Under the pieces are notes generated by a model that saw nothing but the letters and a program-made list of their open reading frames with translations, was not told where the DNA came from and did not search any database. The translations under genes were made by a program, and so were the position numbers. A stretch of DNA of 42,923 nucleotides from Campylobacter troglodytis (GTDB taxonomy: Bacteria > Campylobacterota > Campylobacteria > Campylobacterales > Campylobacteraceae), in contig NZ_QHLI01000022.1 in the NCBI RefSeq assembly GCF_006864425.1, forward strand, positions 1 through 42,923, read 5' to 3'. Positions 25,275-34,727 of this stretch are shown here, one piece after another (position 1 is the stretch's first letter; each line of letters starts with the position of its first letter).

Positions 25275-27093
25275 GGCTATTTATCTAAGCTTACTTTTTG
25301 TAAGCCTTGCTTTTTGTGCTTATGAGAAGGAATTTGCCAATTTTGATCAAAATTTTGCAAACTCAGATGATAAATTAATCTTTCATCACCAGCTTAAAAG
25401 CATATACATACAAACTGTAATCAACGAAGATTCAAATGCCAAAATCGAAGCCTTAAAAAGACTAATCATCAGCTCAGATGCCCTAAAACTTGACAGCAAA
25501 AGCTATGTAGCCGAGCTTAAAGAGCTTTCAGTAAAAACTGAGCCAAAAAAGAACACGGTTTTTGTTTTAGGCATTCATCAAAACGAAGATGAGCTTGTTT
25601 TAAGGCTTAATGAGAGCTTAAAAAATGAGGATCTTAAAAAAATAGAGCTTAAAGAAAAGGATAATTACCGCTATATATTTGACTTTGAAGCCTCCTTAGA
25701 CGGTGGCAGAAAGGACTTTGAATTTAAAGACGCTAAGATAACAGTAGCACAGTTTAACCCCCAAACAACCCGCCTAGTCCTTCACTCTACAAAAGAAATG
25801 GCTTATAAGCTTGAAATTGAAGGCAAGAGTTTAAGGATTAAACTGCCAAAAACAGTAGCTCAAAACAGCAAAAAACAAGAACCCCCCCAAGCTAAAAGCA
25901 CTACAAATTCAGCCAAAACGACAAATTCACCAACAAAAACGTCCCAAAACACCCAGCAAGCACAAAAGCCCTCAAATTCAGCCACTGCCAAAAAAGAACC
26001 CCTTTATGTTTTAAAAAGCACAAAAGAAGATGATAGCATAAGGCTTAGTCTAAGCACTGAGCTTAAAGATAGCGAGATTAAGCAGTTTTCAATGCGTGAT
26101 AAAAACTTAAACCGCATAGTTTTGAGCTTTGAAGCAGCATTGGAGGGTGGGAGAAAAAACTTCTCCTTTGGAAAAGATACTGTCATTTTAACGCAATATA
26201 CCCCACAGGTTGTCAGGGTGGTGTTTAGCTCTCAGGATAAATTCAAGCTCATCAAAGAAAATGAAGGCAAAAGCTTGATTTTAAGCTTTGAAAAAGAAGG
26301 ACAAAAAGCTAGCAAACAAGCTCAAAGTTCTGCAAACAAAAAGTCCGCAACTCCAGCAAAAAAACAAACCACAACTCCTCAAAACAACACAAAAAAGGTA
26401 AATACCAAAAATAAGATCATAGTCATAGACGCAGGACACGGAGGCAAGGACGGAGGGGCTGTAAATGGCAAGTTGATCGAAAAGGAAATAGTCCTTGCAA
26501 GCTCGCTTAAAATAGGCGAGGAGCTTAAAAAAATGGGCTATAAGGTCTTTTACACTCGCACAAAGGATGTATATATAAATCTTAGAGATCGCACAAAGCT
26601 TGCAAATGACAAAAAGGCAAATCTCTTCATCTCAATCCACGCAAACGCAGCACCAAATAAAAACAAGGCAAAGACTATGCAAGGCATTGAAACCTTCTTT
26701 TTAAGCCCAGCTAGAAGCGAAAGAAGCAAAGAAGTTGCAGCCCTTGAAAATAAGGCAGATTTAGAGGAGGCAAATTATTTTTCCAAGCAAAATTTCTTAC
26801 ACTCTTTAAGCAGAGAAAAGATCATAGCCTCAAACCGCCTTGCCATAGACATTCAAAAAAATCTTTTAAGCTCTGTTCGTGCTAAATTCAAGGTTACAGA
26901 CGGTGGGGTTAGAGAAGCACCCTTTTGGGTGCTAGTTGGAGCTCAGGATATGCCAGCCGTGCTAATAGAAATAGGCTATATTTCACATCCTGAGGAGGGC
27001 AAAAGGCTTCAAAGCAAGGCTTATCAAGAGCTCTTAGCCAAAGGCATAGCCCTTGGCATACAAAATTATTTCCGCAACAACTCAGATGACTAA
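25258..27093 (+). CDS. amiA: N-acetylmuramoyl-L-alanine amidase AmiA
   Basis: Periplasmic zinc amidase that cuts the peptide from MurNAc and splits septal peptidoglycan during division. It has 611 residues. A signal peptide (about 1-21) is followed by two related AMIN-like repeats, at about 98-200 (ending RLVLHSTKEM) and about 247-348 (ending RVVFSSQDKF). These are separated and followed by linkers rich in K, Q, T, S and A. The Amidase_3 domain starts near 384, with H394 in DAGHGG, E408, H461 in SIHANAA and E571 in LIEIGY as zinc and catalytic residues. C. jejuni has a single such amidase, needed for daughter-cell separation. An EnvC-like candidate activator lies 8 kb upstream. The start overlaps the previous gene. 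Confidence 0.94.
   Translation: MAKSLRAIYLSLLFVSLAFCAYEKEFANFDQNFANSDDKLIFHHQLKSIYIQTVINEDSNAKIEALKRLIISSDALKLDSKSYVAELKELSVKTEPKKNTVFVLGIHQNEDELVLRLNESLKNEDLKKIELKEKDNYRYIFDFEASLDGGRKDFEFKDAKITVAQFNPQTTRLVLHSTKEMAYKLEIEGKSLRIKLPKTVAQNSKKQEPPQAKSTTNSAKTTNSPTKTSQNTQQAQKPSNSATAKKEPLYVLKSTKEDDSIRLSLSTELKDSEIKQFSMRDKNLNRIVLSFEAALEGGRKNFSFGKDTVILTQYTPQVVRVVFSSQDKFKLIKENEGKSLILSFEKEGQKASKQAQSSANKKSATPAKKQTTTPQNNTKKVNTKNKIIVIDAGHGGKDGGAVNGKLIEKEIVLASSLKIGEELKKMGYKVFYTRTKDVYINLRDRTKLANDKKANLFISIHANAAPNKNKAKTMQGIETFFLSPARSERSKEVAALENKADLEEANYFSKQNFLHSLSREKIIASNRLAIDIQKNLLSSVRAKFKVTDGGVREAPFWVLVGAQDMPAVLIEIGYISHPEEGKRLQSKAYQELLAKGIALGIQNYFRNNSDD
25882..25888 (+). repeat. C7 tract inside amiA
   Basis: Seven C lie in the linker after the first AMIN-like repeat (codons for E-P-P-Q). 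Slippage would cut off the catalytic domain. Seven is at the lower limit for phase variation in Campylobacter, so switching is only a possibility. Confidence 0.4.
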
Positions 27094-29203
27094 GGCAAGG
27101 CTTGAATTTAAGGACAAGAAGCTTTATTCTCTTGATTTTAACGATATTTATTTTGACAGCTTAGAAGAGGCTAGTTTTACATATAGCAAGAACTTTAAAT
27201 TTAGCCAACATGAGCATTTTATCATAGCTGAGCTTGGCTTTGGAATGGGGCTAAATTTTTTTCTCACCCTGCAACGTTTTTTAAACACAAAAAACAGACC
27301 CAAAAGGCTTTTTTATGTGAGTTTAGAGGGCTTTTACATTGAAAAAGAGCTTTTACTTGAATTTTATAAAAAATTTGACTTTTATGATGAGTTTAAGCCT
27401 TTTTTAGAGCCTTTTTTGAAGGCATATCCAAGATGTAAGGATGGGATCTACCGTTTTTATTTTGAGGATGCCTTTTTGGATCTTGTCTTTGGCGAGGCTA
27501 CAAAAAGCATTAAGGAGCTTGATTTCAAGGCTGATCTGTGGTATTTAGACGGCTTTAAACCAAGCGTAAATTCAAGGCTCTTTGATGAGAATATACTAAA
27601 AGAAGTAGCTAGACTTTGTAAAAAGGGTGCTTGTTTGCTTAGCTTTTCCTCAGCAAGTAGCTTTCAAAGGGCTTTAAGAGCAAATGGCTTTTTTGTTGAA
27701 AAGATCAAGGGCTTTAAAAAAAGGGAGATGATAAGGGCTGTTTTTGGTGAAGAGCTTGAATTTAAGGCTAGTGTTGATGCAAAATTCAAAGAAGAGACTA
27801 AAATTCAAGCCACATTAAATGTAAAGCCTGAATTTAAGGCTGAAATTCAAGCTAAGTGTAAAGAAGAGCTTGAATTTAAAAATGCATTAAACAATAAAGA
27901 TGAAATTAAGGCAAGTGCTGAAAAAAAATTCAAAGAAGAGGCTAAAATTCAAGCTACATTAAATGTAAAGCCTGAATTTAAGGCTGAAATTCAAGCTAAG
28001 TGTAAAGAAGGGCTTGAATTTAAGGCTAATATAAAAAAAGAGCTTGAATTTAAAGCTAATCCAAAAGACAAAGAGGCTTATTATGCAAGGGTTTGCACCC
28101 CTTACTCAAATAAAAAAGTTGCCATCATAGGCTCAGGCATAGCCTCTGCCTGCCTTGCTTATGAGCTTTCTTTGCGAGCTTTTGAAGTAACTGTTTTTGA
28201 AAAAAACGACAGCTTTGCAAGCGGAGCAAGTGGGAATGAAAGTGCCATTTTAAGCCCCTTGATCTTAAAAAAAGAAGCCTTGCTGGGTGAGTTTAGTGAG
28301 TTTGCCTTTTATGAGGCAAGTCGTTTTTATAGGCAAATTTTAGGCATTGTGCCTAGCGGTGCGATTCAAAAAGCTCACACTCAAGAGATTAAAGAAAGAT
28401 TTAAGGCACAAAAAGACAGTGTCTTATTTGAGATCAAAGACGACACAGCCTTCATAAAAGATGCCGTGCATCTAAGACCTAAGCAAATTTTATCCTCACT
28501 CTTTAAAAATGCTAACTTGAATTTCAACTATGAATTTACAAGGTACAGTTACGAAAACAATGAATTTTGTTTGAAATTCAAAGACAAGGCTGATCAAAAG
28601 GGCTTTGGCGTGTTAATTTATGCTATGGGGGCTAAGAGTGAGGATTTTTTGCGCTATGAGGCTATGAAATTAAGCACGGTAAGAGGACAGCTAACTCACA
28701 TAAAGCCTTGTTTAAAAACCCCTTATCCTCTTTTGGCTAAGGGTTATATTTGTCCCGCACTTTCAAGCTTACAAGTAATAGGAGCAAGCTATGACAGGCT
28801 AAATACTAGCTTAGAGCCTAGCTTAAAAGATGATTTAGCAAATATAGCAAACATAAAGGAGTTTTTACAAGCTGAGCCTGAAATAATAGGCTCAAGGGCA
28901 AGCCTTCGTTCTTATTCTAGCGATAGATTTATGATTTGTGGGAGCTTTTATGATGAGTGCTTTTATAAGAATGCCTACAAAGACTTGCTTTGGAGCAAAA
29001 ATAAGCCTCAAATTTATCCTAAAAGCACTCTTCCTTTGTATTTTAGCCTAGCACATGGTTCTCGTGGCTTTGCTAGTGCGGTAATTGCGGCTAGGTATTT
29101 GTGTGCTTTGATCTGCAATGAGCCTCTTTTTATCCCTAAAAAATTCATCTCACAGATCCATCCTGCAAGATTTTTAATAAGAAGGCTTAAAAAGGGCTTG
29201 TAA
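27086..29203 (+). CDS. mnmC: Bifunctional tRNA mnm5s2U synthase MnmC
   Basis: Final enzyme of mnm5(s2)U34 synthesis in tRNA wobble positions. The N-terminal methyltransferase domain has AELGFGMGLNFFLTL and LWYLDGFKPSVN (Asp catalytic region). The C-terminal FAD oxidase domain begins with KKVAIIGSGIASACLAYEL near residue 345, followed by SGASGNESAILSP and, near the end, HGSRGF. The start at 27086 (MTKARLEFKD) is preferred over an upstream in-frame ATG because it fits Campylobacter homologues; it overlaps amiA by 8 bases. The 705-residue length exceeds the usual about 615-670. The excess is a repetitive linker of about 105 residues between the domains (about 225-331), rich in E, F, K, A and I. 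Confidence 0.92.
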   Translation: MTKARLEFKDKKLYSLDFNDIYFDSLEEASFTYSKNFKFSQHEHFIIAELGFGMGLNFFLTLQRFLNTKNRPKRLFYVSLEGFYIEKELLLEFYKKFDFYDEFKPFLEPFLKAYPRCKDGIYRFYFEDAFLDLVFGEATKSIKELDFKADLWYLDGFKPSVNSRLFDENILKEVARLCKKGACLLSFSSASSFQRALRANGFFVEKIKGFKKREMIRAVFGEELEFKASVDAKFKEETKIQATLNVKPEFKAEIQAKCKEELEFKNALNNKDEIKASAEKKFKEEAKIQATLNVKPEFKAEIQAKCKEGLEFKANIKKELEFKANPKDKEAYYARVCTPYSNKKVAIIGSGIASACLAYELSLRAFEVTVFEKNDSFASGASGNESAILSPLILKKEALLGEFSEFAFYEASRFYRQILGIVPSGAIQKAHTQEIKERFKAQKDSVLFEIKDDTAFIKDAVHLRPKQILSSLFKNANLNFNYEFTRYSYENNEFCLKFKDKADQKGFGVLIYAMGAKSEDFLRYEAMKLSTVRGQLTHIKPCLKTPYPLLAKGYICPALSSLQVIGASYDRLNTSLEPSLKDDLANIANIKEFLQAEPEIIGSRASLRSYSSDRFMICGSFYDECFYKNAYKDLLWSKNKPQIYPKSTLPLYFSLAHGSRGFASAVIAARYLCALICNEPLFIPKKFISQIHPARFLIRRLKKGL
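27782..28024 (+). repeat. Two 99-bp direct repeats in the mnmC linker
   Basis: Copies at 27782-27880 and 27926-28024 differ at about four bases and encode near-identical 33-residue units (KFKEE.KIQATLNVKPEFKA, then EIQAKCKE.LEFK). They contain the same RAATTY words as the RluD-type insert, but read here in other frames, giving KFK, EFK and KIQ instead of NSS and LNS. Confidence 0.9.
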
Positions 29204-29346
29204 GGCTGTTTTGACATATGAATTTAAGATAAAATTAGCTAGATTCTTTTAATTAAGCTACTTGTGTTAATTTTAAGAACAAAAAGCCGATTAAGTTAAA
29301 GTGTATTAAAGTAAAATCTTATTAAGCTTTTAAAGGGCTTAAGCTA

Positions 29347-29370
29347 TAAGGAAGTGTTTATTCTTCCTTA
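29347..29370 (+). promoter_or_regulatory. Stem-loop in the alaS leader
   Basis: Perfect 8-bp stem TAAGGAAG/CTTCCTTA with an 8-base loop, ending 36 bases before the alaS ATG. It could be a leader structure or a weak terminator of mnmC. No T-run follows. Confidence 0.35.
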
Positions 29371-29406
29371 AACATAAATTTGATATTATTAAACAAAGGA
29401 TTTTTA

Positions 29407-32097
29407 ATGGATATAAGAAAAGAGTTTTTAGATTTTTTCGCAAGTAAAACCCATAGCATAGTGTCCTCATCTCCGCTAGTGCCCGATGATGCGAGCTTGC
29501 TTTTTACAAATGCTGGAATGGTTCCTTTTAAAAGCATCTTCACAGGAGAAATACCTCGCCCAAAGCCCCCACGAGCGACAAGTTGTCAAACCTGCATAAG
29601 AGCAGGTGGCAAGCACAACGACTTAGACAATGTCGGCTACACAGCAAGGCATCACACCTTTTTTGAAATGCTTGGAAATTTCAGCTTTGGGGATTATTTC
29701 AAAAAAGAAGCGATTGATTTGGCCTGGGAATTTGTAACAAAGGTGCTAGGATTTGATGAGGATTTACTTTATATAACAGTGCATGAAAGCGATGATGAGG
29801 CCTTAGAGCTTTGGAAAAAATATGTAAATCCTAGCAAGATTAAAAAAATGGGAGATAAGGATAATTTCTGGCAAATGGGAGAAACTGGTCCTTGTGGACC
29901 TTGTAGTGAAATTTATGTGGATCAGGGAGAGAGGTATTTTAATGGCAGTGAGGATTATTTTGGAGGAGAGGGAGATAGATTTTTAGAGATTTGGAATCTT
30001 GTTTTTATGCAGTATGAAAGAAGTAAGGATGGCACATTAACTCCTCTGCCAAAGCCATCAATAGACACAGGTATGGGCTTAGAGAGGGTTTATGCTCTAA
30101 AAGAAAAAAAGATTAACAATTTTGACACCTCGCTTTTTGCACCCCTTATGAGCTGCATTGAAAAGATCACAAAGGAAAAATATTATAGCGATGAGGATTA
30201 TTTAGAAAAAGAGGCTGAATTTAATAAGCAAATGAAAGGCAAAAGAGAGGAAATTTTAGATACAAAAAGATTGAAATTAACTGAAATTAAAAACAATCAA
30301 GCACATTTTAGGGTAATTGCTGATCACGCTAGAAGCGTGGCTTTTTTGCTAGCACAAGGGCTTAGCTTTGATAAAGAAGGAAGGGGCTATGTTTTAAGGC
30401 GAATTTTACGCAGAGCCGTTAGACATGGCTATTTGCTAGGGCTTAAAAAGCCCTTTTTGTGCGAGGTGGTAGGTGCTGTGTGCGAGAGTATGGGCGGGCA
30501 TTATGGCTATTTGTTAGAGAGAAAAAATACCATTATGAAACAGTGCAAAGATGAGGAGGCAAGATTTTTTGATACCATTGAGGCTGGAATGACGCTTTTC
30601 AAGGAGGCTCATAGTAAAATGCTTAAAAAAAGAGAGTTCAAATCTAGCGATGGAAAAAAAGTGTTGAAATTTAGTGGAGAAATAGCCTTTAAGCTTTATG
30701 ATACCTACGGCTTTCCGCTAGATCTAACTCAGGATATGTTAAGAGATTATAGCAGCGATGATGTAAAAATGGAAGTGGATTTAGAGGGCTTTGAAAAATG
30801 TATGAGTGAGCAAAAATCGCGCTCAAAGGCTAGCTGGAAAGGCAGTGGGGATAAGGCTGTAAATGGCGATTTTAAGGAGCTTTTAGAGGAATTTGGAGAA
30901 AATGAGTTTATAGGCTATGAATTTTTAGAGAGCAAAAGCAAGGTTTTAGCACTCTTAGATGCAAATTTCAACTCAACAAAGAGCCTCAAATTTGGCTCAA
31001 CGGGCTGGGTGATGCTAGATAAAACCCCATTTTACGCCACCAGCGGTGGGCAAGTAGGCGACACAGGCCTTATAGGGCAAAATGAGGTTTTAAGCACTCA
31101 AAAATTCTTTGGGCTAAATTTAAGCGAGGTAAAAATAAGCGAGGATTTAAGGGTAAAAGATAACATAAAAGCAACTGTTAATCAAGCAAAAAGAAAAGAA
31201 ATATCCTCTCATCACAGCGCCACTCATCTTTTGCATTATGCCTTGCGTGAAATTTTGGGCACTCATATAGCTCAGGCTGGCTCCTTAGTAGAGTTTAACA
31301 AGCTTCGTTTTGATTTCACTCATCCAAAGGCCTTAAATGAAGAGGAGCTTGAAAATATAGAAAATTTGGTAAATGAGTGCATAGCAAGGGATGATGAGTT
31401 GATCTTAGAGCTTATGAGCTTAGAGGATGCTAAAAAAAGCGGAGCCATAGCCCTTTTTAATGAAAAATATAAGGATATGGTGCGTGTTGTAACGCTTGGT
31501 AAAAGCAAGGAGCTTTGTGGGGGAACCCATGTGAAAAACACAGCTCAAATTGGAAGCTTTTATCTGGTAAAAGAAGGTGGGGTTAGTGCTGGGATTAGAC
31601 GCATTGAAGCAGTTGCTAGTAAGGCTGCTTTAACTTATGCAAAGACCTTTATGACGCAAATTGAGTCCTTGAAAAGCGAGCTAAAAAATAGCGATCTTTT
31701 AGCCTCTATAAAAAGGATCAAGGCTGAAAATGTCGAGCTTAAAAACAAGCTTAAAAATGCCTCAAAAAGCGAGTTAGCAAGCCTTGATATGAATGGGGTG
31801 CAAGTTTGTGTAGCAAGGCTTGATGAGGGCGATATAAAAACCAGAATAGATGAGTTTAAAAATGCCTATGCAAAAGCTATTATCTTACTCTTTCAGCTAA
31901 AAGAAGAAAAGATCACCCTTGCTTGTGGGGTTAAAAATGCCTCTTTGAGAGCCGATGAGCTTGTAAAGCAAGTGGCTTTAATACTTGGAGGCAGTGGGGG
32001 CGGACGAGCTGATTTTGCTACAGCAGGAGGTAAGGATATAAACAAGCTTGAAGAGGCTATGATGCTTGGCTTAAAGCTCATTGAGGATAGTTTATAA
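29407..32097 (+). CDS. alaS: Alanyl-tRNA synthetase
   Basis: Class II synthetase charging tRNA-Ala, with an editing domain against Ser and Gly. The start at 29407 ([11 protein letters not shown]) has AAAGGA 7 bases upstream. It is 896 residues, about 50 longer than the roughly 840 I recall for C. jejuni. The catalytic part has [10 protein letters not shown] and [15 protein letters not shown]. Tandem motifs RVIADHARS and [15 protein letters not shown] follow. The editing site [12 protein letters not shown] and CGGTHVKNT supplies the zinc ligands, and the C-terminal C-Ala part has [15 protein letters not shown]. The extra length lies partly near residue 255-300, a K/E-rich insertion just before RVIADHARS. 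Confidence 0.95.
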   Translation: MDIRKEFLDFFASKTHSIVSSSPLVPDDASLLFTNAGMVPFKSIFTGEIPRPKPPRATSCQTCIRAGGKHNDLDNVGYTARHHTFFEMLGNFSFGDYFKKEAIDLAWEFVTKVLGFDEDLLYITVHESDDEALELWKKYVNPSKIKKMGDKDNFWQMGETGPCGPCSEIYVDQGERYFNGSEDYFGGEGDRFLEIWNLVFMQYERSKDGTLTPLPKPSIDTGMGLERVYALKEKKINNFDTSLFAPLMSCIEKITKEKYYSDEDYLEKEAEFNKQMKGKREEILDTKRLKLTEIKNNQAHFRVIADHARSVAFLLAQGLSFDKEGRGYVLRRILRRAVRHGYLLGLKKPFLCEVVGAVCESMGGHYGYLLERKNTIMKQCKDEEARFFDTIEAGMTLFKEAHSKMLKKREFKSSDGKKVLKFSGEIAFKLYDTYGFPLDLTQDMLRDYSSDDVKMEVDLEGFEKCMSEQKSRSKASWKGSGDKAVNGDFKELLEEFGENEFIGYEFLESKSKVLALLDANFNSTKSLKFGSTGWVMLDKTPFYATSGGQVGDTGLIGQNEVLSTQKFFGLNLSEVKISEDLRVKDNIKATVNQAKRKEISSHHSATHLLHYALREILGTHIAQAGSLVEFNKLRFDFTHPKALNEEELENIENLVNECIARDDELILELMSLEDAKKSGAIALFNEKYKDMVRVVTLGKSKELCGGTHVKNTAQIGSFYLVKEGGVSAGIRRIEAVASKAALTYAKTFMTQIESLKSELKNSDLLASIKRIKAENVELKNKLKNASKSELASLDMNGVQVCVARLDEGDIKTRIDEFKNAYAKAIILLFQLKEEKITLACGVKNASLRADELVKQVALILGGSGGGRADFATAGGKDINKLEEAMMLGLKLIEDSL

Positions 32098-32339
32098 TGT
32101 ATATTTTAACTAAGCTTAGAGAAAAAATTCAGCCTTTAAATTTGATAAAAGCTAGGTTTAAAAAAATAAAAGCTTTTTTAAATTTAAGACTGACAAGCTT
32201 ACAAAAAGATACAAAAATCAAACAGTTTTTATCAAGGCTTAAAGCAAATTTAAAAAACAAGTCTTTAAATAGCCTTGAATTTTCTTTATACAAAGGCTTA
32301 AATATAGCAAGATCAAGGACTGTTTTATGCGAATTTTAA
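32097..32339 (+). CDS. Small basic ORF between alaS and pbpA
   Basis: An 80-codon frame whose ATG shares a base with the alaS stop (TAATG) and whose end overlaps the pbpA start by 13 bases, so it could be translationally coupled to both. The peptide is strongly basic and rich in L, K, S and N, helical in appearance, with no signal peptide or TM. In C. jejuni a maf-type gene sits between alaS and pbpA; this peptide shows no Maf motif. It may be a new small gene or a spacer that happens to be open. Its codons use the AAATTCA and GAATTTT words common in the window. Function unknown. Confidence 0.4.
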   Translation: MYILTKLREKIQPLNLIKARFKKIKAFLNLRLTSLQKDTKIKQFLSRLKANLKNKSLNSLEFSLYKGLNIARSRTVLCEF

Positions 32340-34240
32340 GCTTTATTTTTTCTTTGATCTTTCTTGTTGGGCTAAGTGGTGTTATTTATGGGCTTTATCT
32401 TTTTTCAAATTCTGGGGTTGAAAATTACACCTTTAAGGAATTTAAGCCTCCGCTTAGCACTCAAATTTTTGATAGAAATGGCAAATTAGTAGCCAATATC
32501 TTCGACAAAGAACACCGCTTTTATGTAGAGTATAAAGACATCCCACCTCGCTTGATAGAAGCCTTAATAGCCATAGAGGACACCGCTTTTTTTGAGCACA
32601 GTGGAGTAAATTTAGACGCCATAATGCGAGCCGCATTTAAGATGTTTCGTGCTGGAAAGGCAGTAGAAGGAGGATCAACCCTAACCCAACAACTAATCAA
32701 AAACACAGAACTTACCCCAGAAAAAACCATCTCACGCAAGATAAAAGAGGTATTACTTGCCTATCAGCTTGAATTAAAGCTCTCAAAGGAGGAGATCTTA
32801 GAAAGGTATTTAAATCATATCTTTTTTGGGCACGGATATTACGGGATTAAAACCGCTTCTTTGGGGTATTTTCGCAAAGAATTAAACGAGTTAAATTTAA
32901 AAGAAATAGCTATGCTTGTTGGTATGCCTAAGGCTCCAAGCACCTATGATCCTACAAGAAATTTAAATTTGTGCATTTCAAGGGCAAACAATGTCCTTCA
33001 TAGGATGTTTAGCATAGGTTGGATCTCAGAGGCTGAGTATATACAAGCTGTTAAATTTATGCCACAAATTTATGATGACACTTTAACAAAAAATGTAGCA
33101 CCCTATGTGGTGGATGAGGTGATTAAAAGATTAGAGCCAGTGCTTAGTAATTTAAAAAGTGGGGGCTATAAGGTGGAGTTAGCCCTTGATCTTGATGTGC
33201 AAAATATGGCAGAAACAGCCCTTCGCTTTGGCTATGATGAGATAGTTAAAAGGGATAAGGATGCGAATTTAAGCACCTTAAACGGGGCTATGGTGGTAGT
33301 TGATCATCAAAATGGGGATCTTTTGGCCTTGGTTGGTGGGGTGGATTATAATAAAAGTAATTTCAATAGAGCCACTCAAAGTCTAAGACAGCCAGGAAGT
33401 TCTTTCAAGCCCTTTTTGTATCAAATCGCCATTGATCTTGGCTATTCACCTGTGAGTGAGGTAGCTGACATTTCAAGGACCTTTGGTAGCTGGAGACCTA
33501 AGAATTTAGGAGGAGGCATAAAAGGGCTTGTTACCCTAAAAGATGCCCTCACTCGATCAAGAAATTTAGCCACCATAAACCTAGCCTTAGACATAGGGCT
33601 TGATGTTGTTTATAATAGGCTCTTAGAGCTTGGTTTTAGCGATCAAATTCCAGCTGATCTTTCCATAGTACTTGGAAGCTTTGGCATTTCTCCTTTGGAC
33701 TTTGCTAAGTTTTATACTATGTTTGGTGATTATGGGGTTATGAAAGAGCCTATTTTGATTAAAACTGTGAAAGATAGAAAGGGCAATACCGTTTTAAGCT
33801 TTGAAAACAACGCCACTGAGGTTGCAAATGCAGCACAGATCTATCTAACCCTTTCTATGATGGAAAATGTAGTAGCAAGAGGCACAGGGCGAAATGCTAG
33901 CGTAGCTGGTATAGCAGTGGCTGGAAAAACAGGCACTAGCAATGAAAGCAAGGATGCTTGGTTTGTAGGGCTTACTCCTGAGATAGAAGGAATCATTTGG
34001 TTTGGAAATGACAACAATAAACCTATGAAGGCTACTGAGGGCGGTGCAAGGACAGCTGCACCTGTGTTTAGGGAGTTTTTAACAAGATATATAGATAAAT
34101 TTCCTAATACAAGAAGGTATTTTAGGGTACCTGAGGGGGTAAGTAGGGGTAATTATAACGGCACAAGCGAGTTTTACACGCCAAAGTCTCCCTTTCCTCA
34201 AAAAAGTATTTATCAAAACCCAGATGAGATGCTCTTTTGA
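32327..34240 (+). CDS. pbpA: Penicillin-binding protein 1A
   Basis: Class A bifunctional peptidoglycan synthase in the inner membrane. It has 637 residues: a TM anchor at about 3-26, a GT51 glycosyltransferase domain with E84-D85 in IAIEDTAFFEH and GGSTLTQQLIKN, then a transpeptidase domain with S358-S-F-K361 (PGSSFKPF), SRN in TRSRNLAT, and KTGTS in VAGKTGTSNE. All catalytic motifs are intact. The alaS to pbpA neighbourhood matches C. jejuni (Cj0506 to Cj0508). Strong candidate partner of the septal hydrolysis genes upstream only in the sense of shared pathway. Confidence 0.95.
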   Translation: MRILSFIFSLIFLVGLSGVIYGLYLFSNSGVENYTFKEFKPPLSTQIFDRNGKLVANIFDKEHRFYVEYKDIPPRLIEALIAIEDTAFFEHSGVNLDAIMRAAFKMFRAGKAVEGGSTLTQQLIKNTELTPEKTISRKIKEVLLAYQLELKLSKEEILERYLNHIFFGHGYYGIKTASLGYFRKELNELNLKEIAMLVGMPKAPSTYDPTRNLNLCISRANNVLHRMFSIGWISEAEYIQAVKFMPQIYDDTLTKNVAPYVVDEVIKRLEPVLSNLKSGGYKVELALDLDVQNMAETALRFGYDEIVKRDKDANLSTLNGAMVVVDHQNGDLLALVGGVDYNKSNFNRATQSLRQPGSSFKPFLYQIAIDLGYSPVSEVADISRTFGSWRPKNLGGGIKGLVTLKDALTRSRNLATINLALDIGLDVVYNRLLELGFSDQIPADLSIVLGSFGISPLDFAKFYTMFGDYGVMKEPILIKTVKDRKGNTVLSFENNATEVANAAQIYLTLSMMENVVARGTGRNASVAGIAVAGKTGTSNESKDAWFVGLTPEIEGIIWFGNDNNKPMKATEGGARTAAPVFREFLTRYIDKFPNTRRYFRVPEGVSRGNYNGTSEFYTPKSPFPQKSIYQNPDEMLF

Positions 34241-34446
34241 GCTTATTTTGAGACCATTTTAATGGATACTTTTTTAAAGAGTATTTAGGGCTTTGCTAGC
34301 TCTTAGTTTATGCCTTGAATTTTAAGACTAAAAATATTTTGATTTGATACAAGATTAGGCTTAAGATAACTTAAGCAGATTTTGGCTTATCAACTTTAAT
34401 AAATTTTGATAAGAATTTTGTCTCAAAATTTTCGTATCATATCTAA

Positions 34447-34695
34447 ATTTTGTTTCTTTTAAATAAAGTATAAAATTTTCTTTCTTAGCCTTTAAATTTG
34501 ACAAGTCTAAACTTCGCAAAGCCCCTTTTGCTTGCAGTTACGAATGTGTAGCACGAAGTAAAAAAATACTGTACAATTCTTTAAATTTAGCCTCTGAAAT
34601 TTTGAAACAATTGATATACTTGTTTTTCATCAATGTAATAATAACTTAAAGCTTTTTTATTTGAGCTTAAGTTGTCTTGAGCCATTTTAAAAACT
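34447..34695 (-). pseudogene. Degraded dispersed element, copy B
   Basis: The minus strand reads DEKQVYQLFQNF near 34.6 kb and ends in RGFAKFRLVKFKG then stop near 34.5 kb, with internal stops and shifts. It aligns with copy A (23287-23770), lacking A's middle part, and with copy C at the window end. AGCTTAAGTTGTCTTGAGCC at 34664-34683 is repeated exactly, inverted, at 42785-42804. Nothing else is recognised between pbpA and 34727. Confidence 0.6.
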
Positions 34696-34727
34696 TGCTT
34701 TAAATCAAAAAGAAAAAGGTGTAAAAA

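Noticed and set aside
29380-32097. alaS start at the upstream TTG
   Set aside because: ATG at 29407 has AAAGGA at proper distance and matches the family N-terminus.
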